Source: Streptomyces canus (GTDB lineage Bacteria; Actinomycetota; Actinomycetes; Streptomycetales; Streptomycetaceae). From it: 64,000 bases of DNA. The stretch covers positions 8,308,001 to 8,372,000 of the forward strand of contig NZ_JAUSWW010000001.1 in NCBI RefSeq assembly GCF_030815415.1. The letters run 5' to 3'. Shown here piece after piece: positions 44,359-52,800 of this stretch. The position numbers and the translations under genes were made by a program. The notes beneath the pieces are model-generated. The model had not been told where the DNA came from, ran no database searches, and worked only from the letters and a program-made list of their open reading frames with translations. Position 1 is the first letter of the stretch. Each line of letters starts with the position of its first letter.

Positions 44359-45180
44359 TCAGGCCACTCGGTACTGCTGGTCGCGGGCGTCCGTGAGGAA
44401 CATCTGGCCGGGCGCGTGGGTGATGGCGAACGGCGGGCGCGAGGCCATCACCGCGGCCTGCGGGGTCACTCCACAGGCCCAGAACACCGGGATGTCGTCC
44501 GGCTCGACGTCCACCGGGTCCCCGAAGTCGGGGTGATCGAGGTCATCGATGCCGAGGGTCGACGGGTCGCCGCAGTGTACGGGGCCGCCATGCACCGCCG
44601 GGAGCAGACTGCTCTCCCGGATCGCCGCCGACAGGTGCTCCGGCGGCACGGGACGCATCGACACCACCATCGGGCCGTGCAGGCGTCCCGCCGGCCGGCA
44701 CTGCCAGCTGGTCTCGTACATCGGGACGTTGCGGCCCTGCTCCAGATGGCGGATCGGGACGCCGGCCTCGGTCAAGGCCCACTCGAAGGTGAAGCTGCAG
44801 CCGATCAGGAACGACACCAGGTCCTCGCGCCAGTGCGCGCGCACGTCGGTCGGCTCGTCCACCAGCCTGCCGTCCTGCCATACCCGGTAGCGCGGCAGAT
44901 CGGTGCGCAGGTCGGCGCCGTCGGCCAGGACGGTCGTGGCGGAACCGGCGTCCGTGACGTCGAGCACCGGACACGGCTTCGGATTGCGCTGGCAGAACAG
45001 CAGCATGTCGTACGCCCAGTCCGCGGGCACCGAGATCAGGTTGACCTGGGTGTGGCCCGCCGCGACCCCGGAGGTGGGGCCGGTCAGGCCCGCGCGGAAG
45101 CGCATCCGGGCGTTGCGCGGGCTCCACGCGTGCGCGTGCTCGTCGACGAGGGTCAGGGGGCGGTCCTCCGTGCGGTTCAC
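44359..45180 (-). CDS. DUF1445 family putative hydro-lyase / D-glutamate cyclase-like
   Basis: A 273-residue cytoplasmic protein of the DUF1445 family; TSGVAAGHTQVNLISVPADWAYDMLLFCQRNPKPCPVLDVT and GCSFTFEWAL are family signatures. A mammalian member (DGLUCY) is a D-glutamate cyclase that makes 5-oxo-D-proline from D-glutamate. Next to pxpABC this suggests a D-Glu/5-oxoproline route, but 5-oxoprolinase acts on the L-form unless a racemase intervenes. The GTG at 45180 overlaps the MFS stop (GTGA). Confidence 0.8.
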   Translation of the reverse strand: MNRTEDRPLTLVDEHAHAWSPRNARMRFRAGLTGPTSGVAAGHTQVNLISVPADWAYDMLLFCQRNPKPCPVLDVTDAGSATTVLADGADLRTDLPRYRVWQDGRLVDEPTDVRAHWREDLVSFLIGCSFTFEWALTEAGVPIRHLEQGRNVPMYETSWQCRPAGRLHGPMVVSMRPVPPEHLSAAIRESSLLPAVHGGPVHCGDPSTLGIDDLDHPDFGDPVDVEPDDIPVFWACGVTPQAAVMASRPPFAITHAPGQMFLTDARDQQYRVA

Positions 45181-46472
45181 ACCAGTTCCTTCCCGCGGGT
45201 CTCCGGCAGGCCGAAGAGCGCCAGTGCGGCGATGCCGTAGCCGATCGCGCCGAAGACCAGCGCACCGCCGACCCCCCAGCTGTCGGCCAGGAAGCCGACC
45301 GTGGTCGGGAAGACTGCGCCCACCGCGCGCCCGGCGTTGTACGTGAACCCCTGTCCCGTGCCGCGCACCGCCGTCGGGTACAGCTCGGCCAGGAACGACC
45401 CGAAGCCGCTGAAGATCGCAGACATGCAGAACCCGAGCGGGAAGCCGAGCACGAGGAGCAGGGTGTTGGAGCCCTCCGGGATGTTGCCGTACGCCAGGAT
45501 GCAGACGGCCGACAGGAGCGCGAAGAGCCAGATGTTGCGGCGGCGGCCGAGACGGTCGGTGAGGTAACCGCCCGTGAGATAGCCGAGGAAGGCGCCGGAG
45601 ATCAGGAACGTGAGGTATCCGCCGGTGCCGACGACCGACAGGCCACGGTCGCTCTTCAGATATGTCGGAACCCAGGTGGCGAGGGTGTAGTAGCCGCCCT
45701 GGACGCCGGTGGACAGCAGGCCCGCGAAGATCGTCGTACGCAGCAGGTCAGGCTTGAAGATCGCCGTGAAGGAGGTCTGCCCGCCGCTCTTCTCGCGGAC
45801 CGCGATGGCCTCGGGCGCGTCCTGCACCCGGCGGCGCATCCAGACGACGAGCAGCGCGGGCAGCGCGCCCGTCCAGAACATCACGCGCCAGGCCACGTCG
45901 TCGTCGAAGACCGAGAAGACCAGCGTGTACACGATCACGGCCAGGCCCCAGCCGACGGCCCACGAGCTCTGGATCGCGCCGAGCGTGCGGCCCCGGTGTT
46001 TCGCGCTCGCGTACTCGGCGACCAGGATCGCGCCGACCGCCCACTCGCCGCCGAAGCCGATCCCCTGGAGGGCACGGAAGACCAGCAGTGACTCGAAGTT
46101 CGGCGCGAAGCCGCAGGCCACGGTGAAGACCGCGTAGGTGATCACCGTGATCATCAGGGCCCGGACCCGGCCGACGCGGTCGGCCAGCACGCCCGCGAGG
46201 GCGCCGCCGAGCCCGGAGGCCAGCAGCGTGACGGTGGTGAACAGGCCGGTCTGGCCGCTGTCCAGACCGAAGTAGGCGGCCAGCGCGACCATGCTCAGCG
46301 GGAGCGTGAAGTAGTCGTACGAGTCGAGGGCATAGCCGCCGAACGCGCCGGCGAAAGCGCGGCGGCCACGCGGACCGAGGGCGCGGAACCAGCCCAACGG
46401 CCCGTCGTCGGCGGGGTGTTCGGTCGTCGTGGGCTGAGCGGTCAGGGCCTGTGGCGGGGGAGTCGTGCTCAT
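45177..46472 (-). CDS. MFS transporter, sialate/aromatic acid-type
   Basis: A 431-residue major facilitator with about twelve helices. Motifs: FGGYALDSYDYFTLPLSMVALAAYFGL, GVLADRVGRVRALM (A-motif), RALQGIGFGGEWAVGAILVAEY and GGYLTDRLGRRRN. The GEWAVGAI segment is shared by metabolite:proton symporters of the sialate/AAHS group. It is first in a unit with DUF1445 and pxpABC and probably imports the compound they degrade. ATG at 46472. Confidence 0.85.
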   Translation of the reverse strand: MSTTPPPQALTAQPTTTEHPADDGPLGWFRALGPRGRRAFAGAFGGYALDSYDYFTLPLSMVALAAYFGLDSGQTGLFTTVTLLASGLGGALAGVLADRVGRVRALMITVITYAVFTVACGFAPNFESLLVFRALQGIGFGGEWAVGAILVAEYASAKHRGRTLGAIQSSWAVGWGLAVIVYTLVFSVFDDDVAWRVMFWTGALPALLVVWMRRRVQDAPEAIAVREKSGGQTSFTAIFKPDLLRTTIFAGLLSTGVQGGYYTLATWVPTYLKSDRGLSVVGTGGYLTFLISGAFLGYLTGGYLTDRLGRRRNIWLFALLSAVCILAYGNIPEGSNTLLLVLGFPLGFCMSAIFSGFGSFLAELYPTAVRGTGQGFTYNAGRAVGAVFPTTVGFLADSWGVGGALVFGAIGYGIAALALFGLPETRGKELV

Positions 46473-46536
46473 GTGCACCTCGCAGTGGGAGGACGGAGGG
46501 TGCGGGATTGAGCCGTGCGGTGAGCAGTAACGTAGA

Positions 46537-46553
46537 GGATTGTTCAACGATCC
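46537..46553. promoter_or_regulatory. palindromic operator of GntR regulator
   Basis: GGATTGTTCAACGATCC is a 17-bp palindrome with GGAT and GTT arms matching AAC and ATCC around a central C, with one mismatch per arm. It lies between the divergent MFS (start 46472) and GntR (start 46603) genes. FCD regulators bind such sites. Confidence 0.65.
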
Positions 46554-46602
46554 TTCAATACCCGTGTTGTTTCGTTCTCGTGTCTGCGGTTGAATTCCGG
46601 GC

Positions 46603-47298
46603 ATGGCAGAGCAGCTGACCGGCCTGGCCGACGACCGTGCCCTCCTGGGCCGCACCAGCACGGCGGAGCGGGTCTCGGACATCCTCAGAAGCCGTATCGC
46701 CGAGGGCTACTTCCCGCCCGGGACCCGGCTGTCGGAGGACAGCATCGGAGGCGCGCTCGGGGTGTCCCGCAACACCCTGCGGGAGGCGTTCCGCCTGCTC
46801 ACCCACGAACGCCTGCTCGTCCACGAGTTGAACCGGGGGGTCTTCGTGCGGGTCCTGACGGTCGAGGACGTCGAGGACATCTACCGCACCCGCCGCCTCG
46901 TCGAGTGCGCCGTCGTGCGCGGGCTGGGTGAGCCGCCGTACGCCGAGGACGGGCTCGCCGAGGCCGTCGCCGCCGGGCAGCGGGCGGTGCGTGAAGGTGA
47001 CTGGAAAGCGCTGGGCACCGCCAACATCCACTTCCACCGGGAGCTGGTCGCGCTCGCGGGCAGTGAGCGCACCGATGAACTGATGCGCAGCGTCTTCGCT
47101 GAACTGCGGCTCGCCTTCCACGTGGTGGACGACCCGAAGGCGCTCCATGAGCCGTACCTGGCCCGCAACCGCCAGATCCTCGGGGCCCTCCAGGCCGGGG
47201 ACCGCAAGGAGGCCGAGAAGCTGCTCGCCGTGTACCTGGACGACTCGCTGGAGCGGGTGGTCGAGGTGTACCGGCGACGGGTCGGCGAGGACGGTTAG
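46603..47298 (+). CDS. GntR/FCD family transcriptional regulator
   Basis: A 231-residue regulator. N-terminal winged helix (about 20-88; ERVSDILRSRIAEGYFPPGTRLSEDSIGGALGVSRNTLREAFRLLTHERLLVHELNRGVFV) and C-terminal FCD domain (about 95-215; DIYRTRRLVECAVV, NIHFHRELVALAGSERTDELM) with His and Asp metal ligands. It is divergent from the MFS-DUF1445-pxpABC unit and probably represses it through the 46537-46553 palindrome until 5-oxoproline or a related acid binds. Confidence 0.9.
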   Translation: MAEQLTGLADDRALLGRTSTAERVSDILRSRIAEGYFPPGTRLSEDSIGGALGVSRNTLREAFRLLTHERLLVHELNRGVFVRVLTVEDVEDIYRTRRLVECAVVRGLGEPPYAEDGLAEAVAAGQRAVREGDWKALGTANIHFHRELVALAGSERTDELMRSVFAELRLAFHVVDDPKALHEPYLARNRQILGALQAGDRKEAEKLLAVYLDDSLERVVEVYRRRVGEDG

Positions 47299-47375
47299 CG
47301 TCGCGGTCGCGGTGGCGCGGGGTCGCTTCTGTGACGTTTGGGCCGTTGTCAGACCGAGGGCCTAGTCTGTGCACC

Positions 47376-48902
47376 GTGACTTCGCCTGCAACGACGGACA
47401 GCGTTCCGCCCCAGCTCAGCGCGGGGCCGCGCCCGGCACCGGGCCCGGCCGCCGACGAGGGGCTGGCCCGGCGGCTGCGCGCTCTCGCCTGCACCGCGCC
47501 GCTCCACGACCTCGACGCACGCAAGGCCAACCTCGCGGGCGAGTACTCGGTGTACGGCATGGCGGAGGTGGCCCTCTCGGCCATCGACCTGGTCACCCTG
47601 AACATGGACTTCGACACCGGCGCCGACCACGACCAGATAGTCGCCCGCCTCATCCCGCGCATCGTCGCCCAGGCACCGCAGCGGCCCGTCGCCGAGCATG
47701 AGCGGGTGGCCCGCTGGGTCCTGGAGAACCTGATCAACGTCGGCAGCGTGGACCGTGGATTCCGGGCGGTCTACGGCACTTTCGCGACGGACGGCACCTA
47801 TGTCCGACGTGACTACGACTTCAAGCTGATCGAGGAGGTGCCCGGCCCCGGCGGCTCGGTGTATCTCCGCACGACGGACGAGGCCGTCAACGTCCTGGTC
47901 GGCGCCCTCGACACCGACGTCACCAGCGCCCAGATCGCCGCCGAGGTCAAGCTGGAGGTGCTGATCAGCCGCGGCCGCCTGGCCGACGCCCAACTCGCCG
48001 CCGAGCAGGCCCGGTACCGGACCGTGCAGTACTCGGAGACGCTGCGCCGCGCCCTGGACGCCACCCGGCGCAACGTCCGCGCGGTGGACTGGCTCAACGC
48101 CGTGCCCGACATGATCACCGAGGCACTCGACCACGTCGCCGACCGCTACCGCCACGAGAACGCGATCCTCACCAACATCCGCAAGGCCCGGGACGAGTCC
48201 GAGGACCCGGAGCAGAAGCGGCGGGCCGCCGAGCTGGTCGACATCGTCAAGGACTGCATCCGCCGCCACACGCAGCTCCAGTCCCGGCTGCTGGAGGCGG
48301 GACCGCTGTTCCGCGCCGAGCAGGACCGGCAGGCCTTCGCCACACCCATGACGACGTCGGGGATCGACCTCTACGGGCATCTGGTCGCTCCCGTGCTCCC
48401 GCTGCCCCTGGAGCAGGCGGTCCGGGTCACCGACGCGTTCTTCGCACAAGGGACCGGGCTGCGTACGCCGGTGTCGGTACGGGTCAGTGACCTCGTCGAC
48501 ATACTGCTGACGCCGCCGGTGGAGCGCGAGCACCTCGGTGCGGAGATGCCCGAGCCGGACCTCATCGCCACACCGGACGACAGCCGGTTCAGCGAGGAGC
48601 AGCTGGCCTCGGCGATGGAGCTGCTGGATCTTCCCGCCGACGCGCCGCGGCGGCTGTCGGGGCTGCTCGCGGAGGCTCGGCGGCAGGATCCCGAGCTGCC
48701 GTATCTGGTGGCCCTGTTGGCCGTTCACGCGGCCAGTCCGGCGGTGGGGACCGCGTACCGGCAGGGCGAGGAGAAGTTGTTGTTCGCCGTGGACGACGGG
48801 GCCGAGCTGGACGACCCCGAGTTCGGCGGGGCCGACCTGATCGTGGGGACGGCCCTGCTGGACGCGGCGGGGATGGCCGCGGACAGGACAGAGGCAGCAT
48901 GA
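47376..48902 (+). CDS. MukF/JetA-like kleisin
   Basis: A 508-residue protein and the first gene of a three-gene operon. After a Pro-rich N-terminus, a winged-helix-like region (about 95-160; AEHERVARWVLENLINVGSV, VYLRTTDEAVNVLV) leads into a long helical section (EVKLEVLISRGRLADAQLAAEQARYRTVQYSETLRRALDATRRN) resembling the neck-binding part of MukF/JetA kleisins. A C-terminal domain is also present (about 400-500). The partner genes are a KITE-like and an SMC-like protein. Recognition is by topology and context, not by high identity, so a search is needed. GTG at 47376. Confidence 0.65.
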   Translation: MTSPATTDSVPPQLSAGPRPAPGPAADEGLARRLRALACTAPLHDLDARKANLAGEYSVYGMAEVALSAIDLVTLNMDFDTGADHDQIVARLIPRIVAQAPQRPVAEHERVARWVLENLINVGSVDRGFRAVYGTFATDGTYVRRDYDFKLIEEVPGPGGSVYLRTTDEAVNVLVGALDTDVTSAQIAAEVKLEVLISRGRLADAQLAAEQARYRTVQYSETLRRALDATRRNVRAVDWLNAVPDMITEALDHVADRYRHENAILTNIRKARDESEDPEQKRRAAELVDIVKDCIRRHTQLQSRLLEAGPLFRAEQDRQAFATPMTTSGIDLYGHLVAPVLPLPLEQAVRVTDAFFAQGTGLRTPVSVRVSDLVDILLTPPVEREHLGAEMPEPDLIATPDDSRFSEEQLASAMELLDLPADAPRRLSGLLAEARRQDPELPYLVALLAVHAASPAVGTAYRQGEEKLLFAVDDGAELDDPEFGGADLIVGTALLDAAGMAADRTEAA

Positions 48903-48933
48903 GCCGAGTGACAGGGCAGCAAGGAGACCGACC

Positions 48934-49809
48934 GTGACCGAGCACGTCGAGTGGAGTGAGCCGGAAGCCGGACCAGCGCCGACCACCGCCGCCGTCACGC
49001 CCGCCGACGCCGCCGACGCCGCTCGGCTGGTCGCCTTCGGGCTGCAGCCGAAACTGCAGCCCGCGCGGGACCAGGAGTACACCGAGCTGCTGCGGCGCCA
49101 CCGCGAGGACCCGGCATTCGCGCGGCTCGCCGACGCGGTGGCCGCCGGGCTCGGGCTCGTCGTGCTGGAGGTCTCCCCGCGCGCGGGGATGGCCGTGACC
49201 GCCGCCGAGGACTCCGTGTTCGCCGTGCGGATGGGCGACTACGCGCGACGGACGTCCGCCGACGGCTCGGACCGTTTCCTGCACGGGCTGGCCCATCTCG
49301 CCGTGGCCGCCATGGCGTTCCCGCGGCCCGAGGACCTCGCCGACGACGGGTACATCGGGCGGGTGAGCGTCAACGGCGTCGACGCGTTCGTCCGGCAGGC
49401 CTGCCGGCGGCTGGAGGAGCGGGCCGACGAACTGGGCGAGAACACCGACCCCGCCACTGACGCGCCCGGTCTCGAGGCCGCCTGGCGGATCTGGGTGAGA
49501 CGCAGCGCGACCGGTGCGACGAAGGACGCGCGCAGACTCGCGGGTTCCACCACCGGCATCGTCGGCAAGGCCGTCGCCTTCCTCACCGACTCCGGGTTCC
49601 TCCAGCGCACCGGCGACGACAACGGCGGCACGTACCGCACGACGGCCCGCTACCAGCTCCAGGTGCGGGACATGGCCGGCAGCGCCGCCATGGCCGAACT
49701 GCTGGAACTGGGGGTCGTCCCGGTCACCGACGGCACACCGACGCTGCTGCCCGCCGAGGACACCCACGACGAGCTGGTGGCCGACGCCGGACTGCCGTTC
49801 CACTCCTGA
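48934..49809 (+). CDS. MukE/JetB-like KITE protein
   Basis: A 291-residue protein and the second gene of the operon. The C-terminal half contains a winged-helix pattern (AAWRIWVRRSATGATKDARRLAGSTTGIVGKAVAFLTDSGFLQRTGDDNGGTYRTTARYQLQVRDMA, about 185-260), the layout of KITE subunits such as MukE and JetB that bind kleisin. The N-terminal half is helical with no other motif. It starts 31 bp after the kleisin gene and lies 37 bp before the SMC gene. Confidence 0.62.
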   Translation: MTEHVEWSEPEAGPAPTTAAVTPADAADAARLVAFGLQPKLQPARDQEYTELLRRHREDPAFARLADAVAAGLGLVVLEVSPRAGMAVTAAEDSVFAVRMGDYARRTSADGSDRFLHGLAHLAVAAMAFPRPEDLADDGYIGRVSVNGVDAFVRQACRRLEERADELGENTDPATDAPGLEAAWRIWVRRSATGATKDARRLAGSTTGIVGKAVAFLTDSGFLQRTGDDNGGTYRTTARYQLQVRDMAGSAAMAELLELGVVPVTDGTPTLLPAEDTHDELVADAGLPFHS

Positions 49810-49846
49810 ACTCCCCCCTCCTGCCGAAGACTTACGAGAGTCCGCC

Positions 49847-52800
49847 ATGTACGAGCTGTCCCGGGTCCGCCTCTACTCCATCGGCCCCGCCGGTGCGCGC
49901 TATGCCGACACCGTGCTTGACCTGCGCGGCGTCGGCGCGGAAGTGCCCGACCCCGCCCCCACCCAGGCGGAGTTCTTCGCAGACGAGCCCGTAGGCCCGC
50001 CGCGCCGCCCCGCGCCCGCCGGCGTGCTCTTCCTGGAGAACGGCGGCGGCAAGTCCGTACTGCTCAAGCTGATCTTCTCCGTCATGCTGCCGGGCCACCG
50101 CAACACCCTCGGCGGCGCCAGCTCCGGTGTGCTGCGCAAGTTCCTGCTCGCCGACGACTGCGGGCACGTCGCGCTGGAGTGGCAGCACACGCTGACCGGC
50201 GAGTGTGTCGTCGTCGGCAAGGTGAGCGAGTGGCGGGGGCGGCAGGTCTCCAACGACCCGCGGAAGTTCGCCGAGGCCTGGTACTCCTTCCGGCCCGGGC
50301 CCGGACTGTCCCTGGACAACCTGCCCGTCGCCGAGTCCACCGCCGTACGGCCGGCCGTCGAGGGCGTCTCCGGAGCGCTGGGCCGACGCCGCACCATGAA
50401 GGGCTTCCGGGACGCCATCACCGAGGCGGGCAAGGCGTATCCGCATCTGGAGGTGCACTGGGAGGAGATCCACGACCGCTGGATCGAGCACCTCGGCGAC
50501 CTCGGCCTCGACCCCGAACTCTTCCGCTACCAGCGGGAGATGAACGCCGACGAGGGTGAGGCCGCCGGCCTCTTCGCGGTCAAGAAGGACTCCGACTTCA
50601 CCGACCTGCTGCTGCGGGCCGTGACCGACACCCGGGACACCGACGGGCTCGCCGACCTCGTCAGCGGCTTCGGCAACAAGCTGGGCCGCCGGGCCGAGCT
50701 GATCGCCGAACGGGACTTCACCGCCGGGTCGGTGGACCTCCTCGGGCGCATCGTCGAGGCCGCCGAGGCACGCTCACGCGCGCGTGACATCCACACCGGT
50801 GCCGAACGCCGTACGCGGACGCTGGCCCGCAGGCTCTCCGCGCGCGGCGCCCGGGAGCGGGTGCGCGCCGCCGACCTCGCGCAGCGGGTCACGGCCGCCG
50901 CGTACGCGGTCACGCACGCCGAGGGCTCGCGGGAGCGCAGTGCGCTGATCGCGGCCGAACTCGCCTTCCGGCACGCCTCGCTGGCGCTCGCCGCCGCCGA
51001 GAAGTCCGCCGCCGCGCAGAAACGCGAACTCGCCGACGCCCGCACCCTGCACGCGGCCTGGCAGGCCGCCGAGGCCGTACTGCGACACCGCGCCGCCGCC
51101 GACCGCGTCGCCCGCGTGTCCGCCGCGATCCAGGAGGCCGAGCGGGACGCGGCCCCCGCGCTGGCCGCCCGGGCCAGGGCCGCCGTCGATCTCGTACGGG
51201 CCCTGCACGCGGCCGCGGAGAGCGCCGAGACCCTCGCCAACGAGGGAGAGGAGCGGTCCGCCGCCCTTCAGGAGGTCGGCGAGGCCGCACACCGGGACGC
51301 CACCGTCGCCGCCACCGAGGCGCAGCGCGCCCGCAGCGAGGTCGGGCATCTGCGGCAGCGGCTGAGCGAGGTCGAGCAGGAGACCACCGAGGCCGTACGG
51401 GCCGGCTGGCTGGACGACAGCGCGCCCGACGCCGACCCGGCGCGTGCGGCCCTCGCGGCCAGCGACGCCGAGAAGACGGCCGTCGCCGCCTGGGACGCCG
51501 CGCGCGAGGCCTCGCACCGGGCCGGCGAGCACGCGCGCGAAGCGGGCTCCGCGGAGTCCCGCGCCGAGCTGACGGCCGCACGTGCCGCGGACGCGGCCAC
51601 GGCCGCCGAGCGGTCCTACGAGGCCGAGAAGCGGCTCGCCGAGGCGCTGGCGGCGGAGCCCCGACTCGCGGAACTGCTCAGCCTGACCGGGGCCTCCGAT
51701 ACCGGGCACGGGGGAGTGCCGGTACCGCGGACGGGCGCCGACGGTGCGAAGAAAGACGGTCCGACCGGGCGCGACGGGGGCGAGGAGACCCTCACCCCCG
51801 AGGAACTCGACCGGTTCGCCGACGAGTTGCGTGAGCTGCTCGACGACGCCGTCTCCGCCGCCGAGCGCCACCTCTTCGAGCTGCGCACCGCCGCCGCCGA
51901 CGACTCCCGCATCCTCGGCGCCCTCGGTGACGGCGGACTGCTGCCGCCGGGCCCGGACGTGCTGGCCACCGTGGAGTTCCTCGGGGAGCACGGCATTCCG
52001 GCGCTCCCCGGCTGGCGCTACCTCGCCCAGGCCGTCGACCCCGCCGACCACGCACGCGTGCTGGCCGCCCGGCCCGAACTCGTCGACGGCGTGATCATCA
52101 CCGACCCCGACACGCACGCACGGGCCCGCGAGACGCTCAACGAGGCGGCACTGCTCCCGCGGTCCGCCGTCGCCGTCGGCACGGCCGCCGCCCTGCTCGC
52201 CCCGACCCCGGCGCCCGGCACCGGAAGCGAGGCCGTCTTCCTCGTACCGCCGAACCCGGCCATGCACGACGAGCACGCCGCCGACGAGGAGCGACAGACA
52301 CTGCGGGCCCGGGCGACCGAGCGCGACGACGAGATCCGCTCCCTCGCGGCCCGGCTCGCCAAGGACCGGGAACTGGCCGCACGGCTGGCCTCCTGGCGTA
52401 CCGGCTGTCCGGCCGGGCGGCTCGTCGAGCTGGCGCAGACCGCACACGACACGCACGCGTTCGCGGAGGAGTCCGAGGCCGAGCTGGCCGAGGCGCGGAC
52501 TGTGCGGGCCGAGGCCGACGAGGCGGCGGCCGAGGCCGTGCAGGTGCGCGACGAGCGCCAGGAGGCCGCTCAGAAGGCCCGGCGTGCCGCCGACGCCCTC
52601 GCGGGGCTCGCCTTCCGGCTGCGTGAGCGGGCCGGCTGGCAGGTCAAGCTGCGCGAACTCGCCGATGAGGCCACCGAGTCGGAGACCCGTGCCCAGACCT
52701 GCCTGGAGCGCGCTCGGGCCGCCGACGAGGACCGGCGTGCCGCTCAGCGGGCCGCCGACGACGCCCGGCGCACCGCGCGTGCGCTGCGCGCCGAGCGCTC

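Noticed and set aside
49514..49846. An upstream extension of the SMC gene giving a 1662-residue protein.
   Set aside because: The added residues are Arg/Ser-rich and overlap the KITE gene in another frame; MYELSRVRLYSIG at 49847 is the sensible start.
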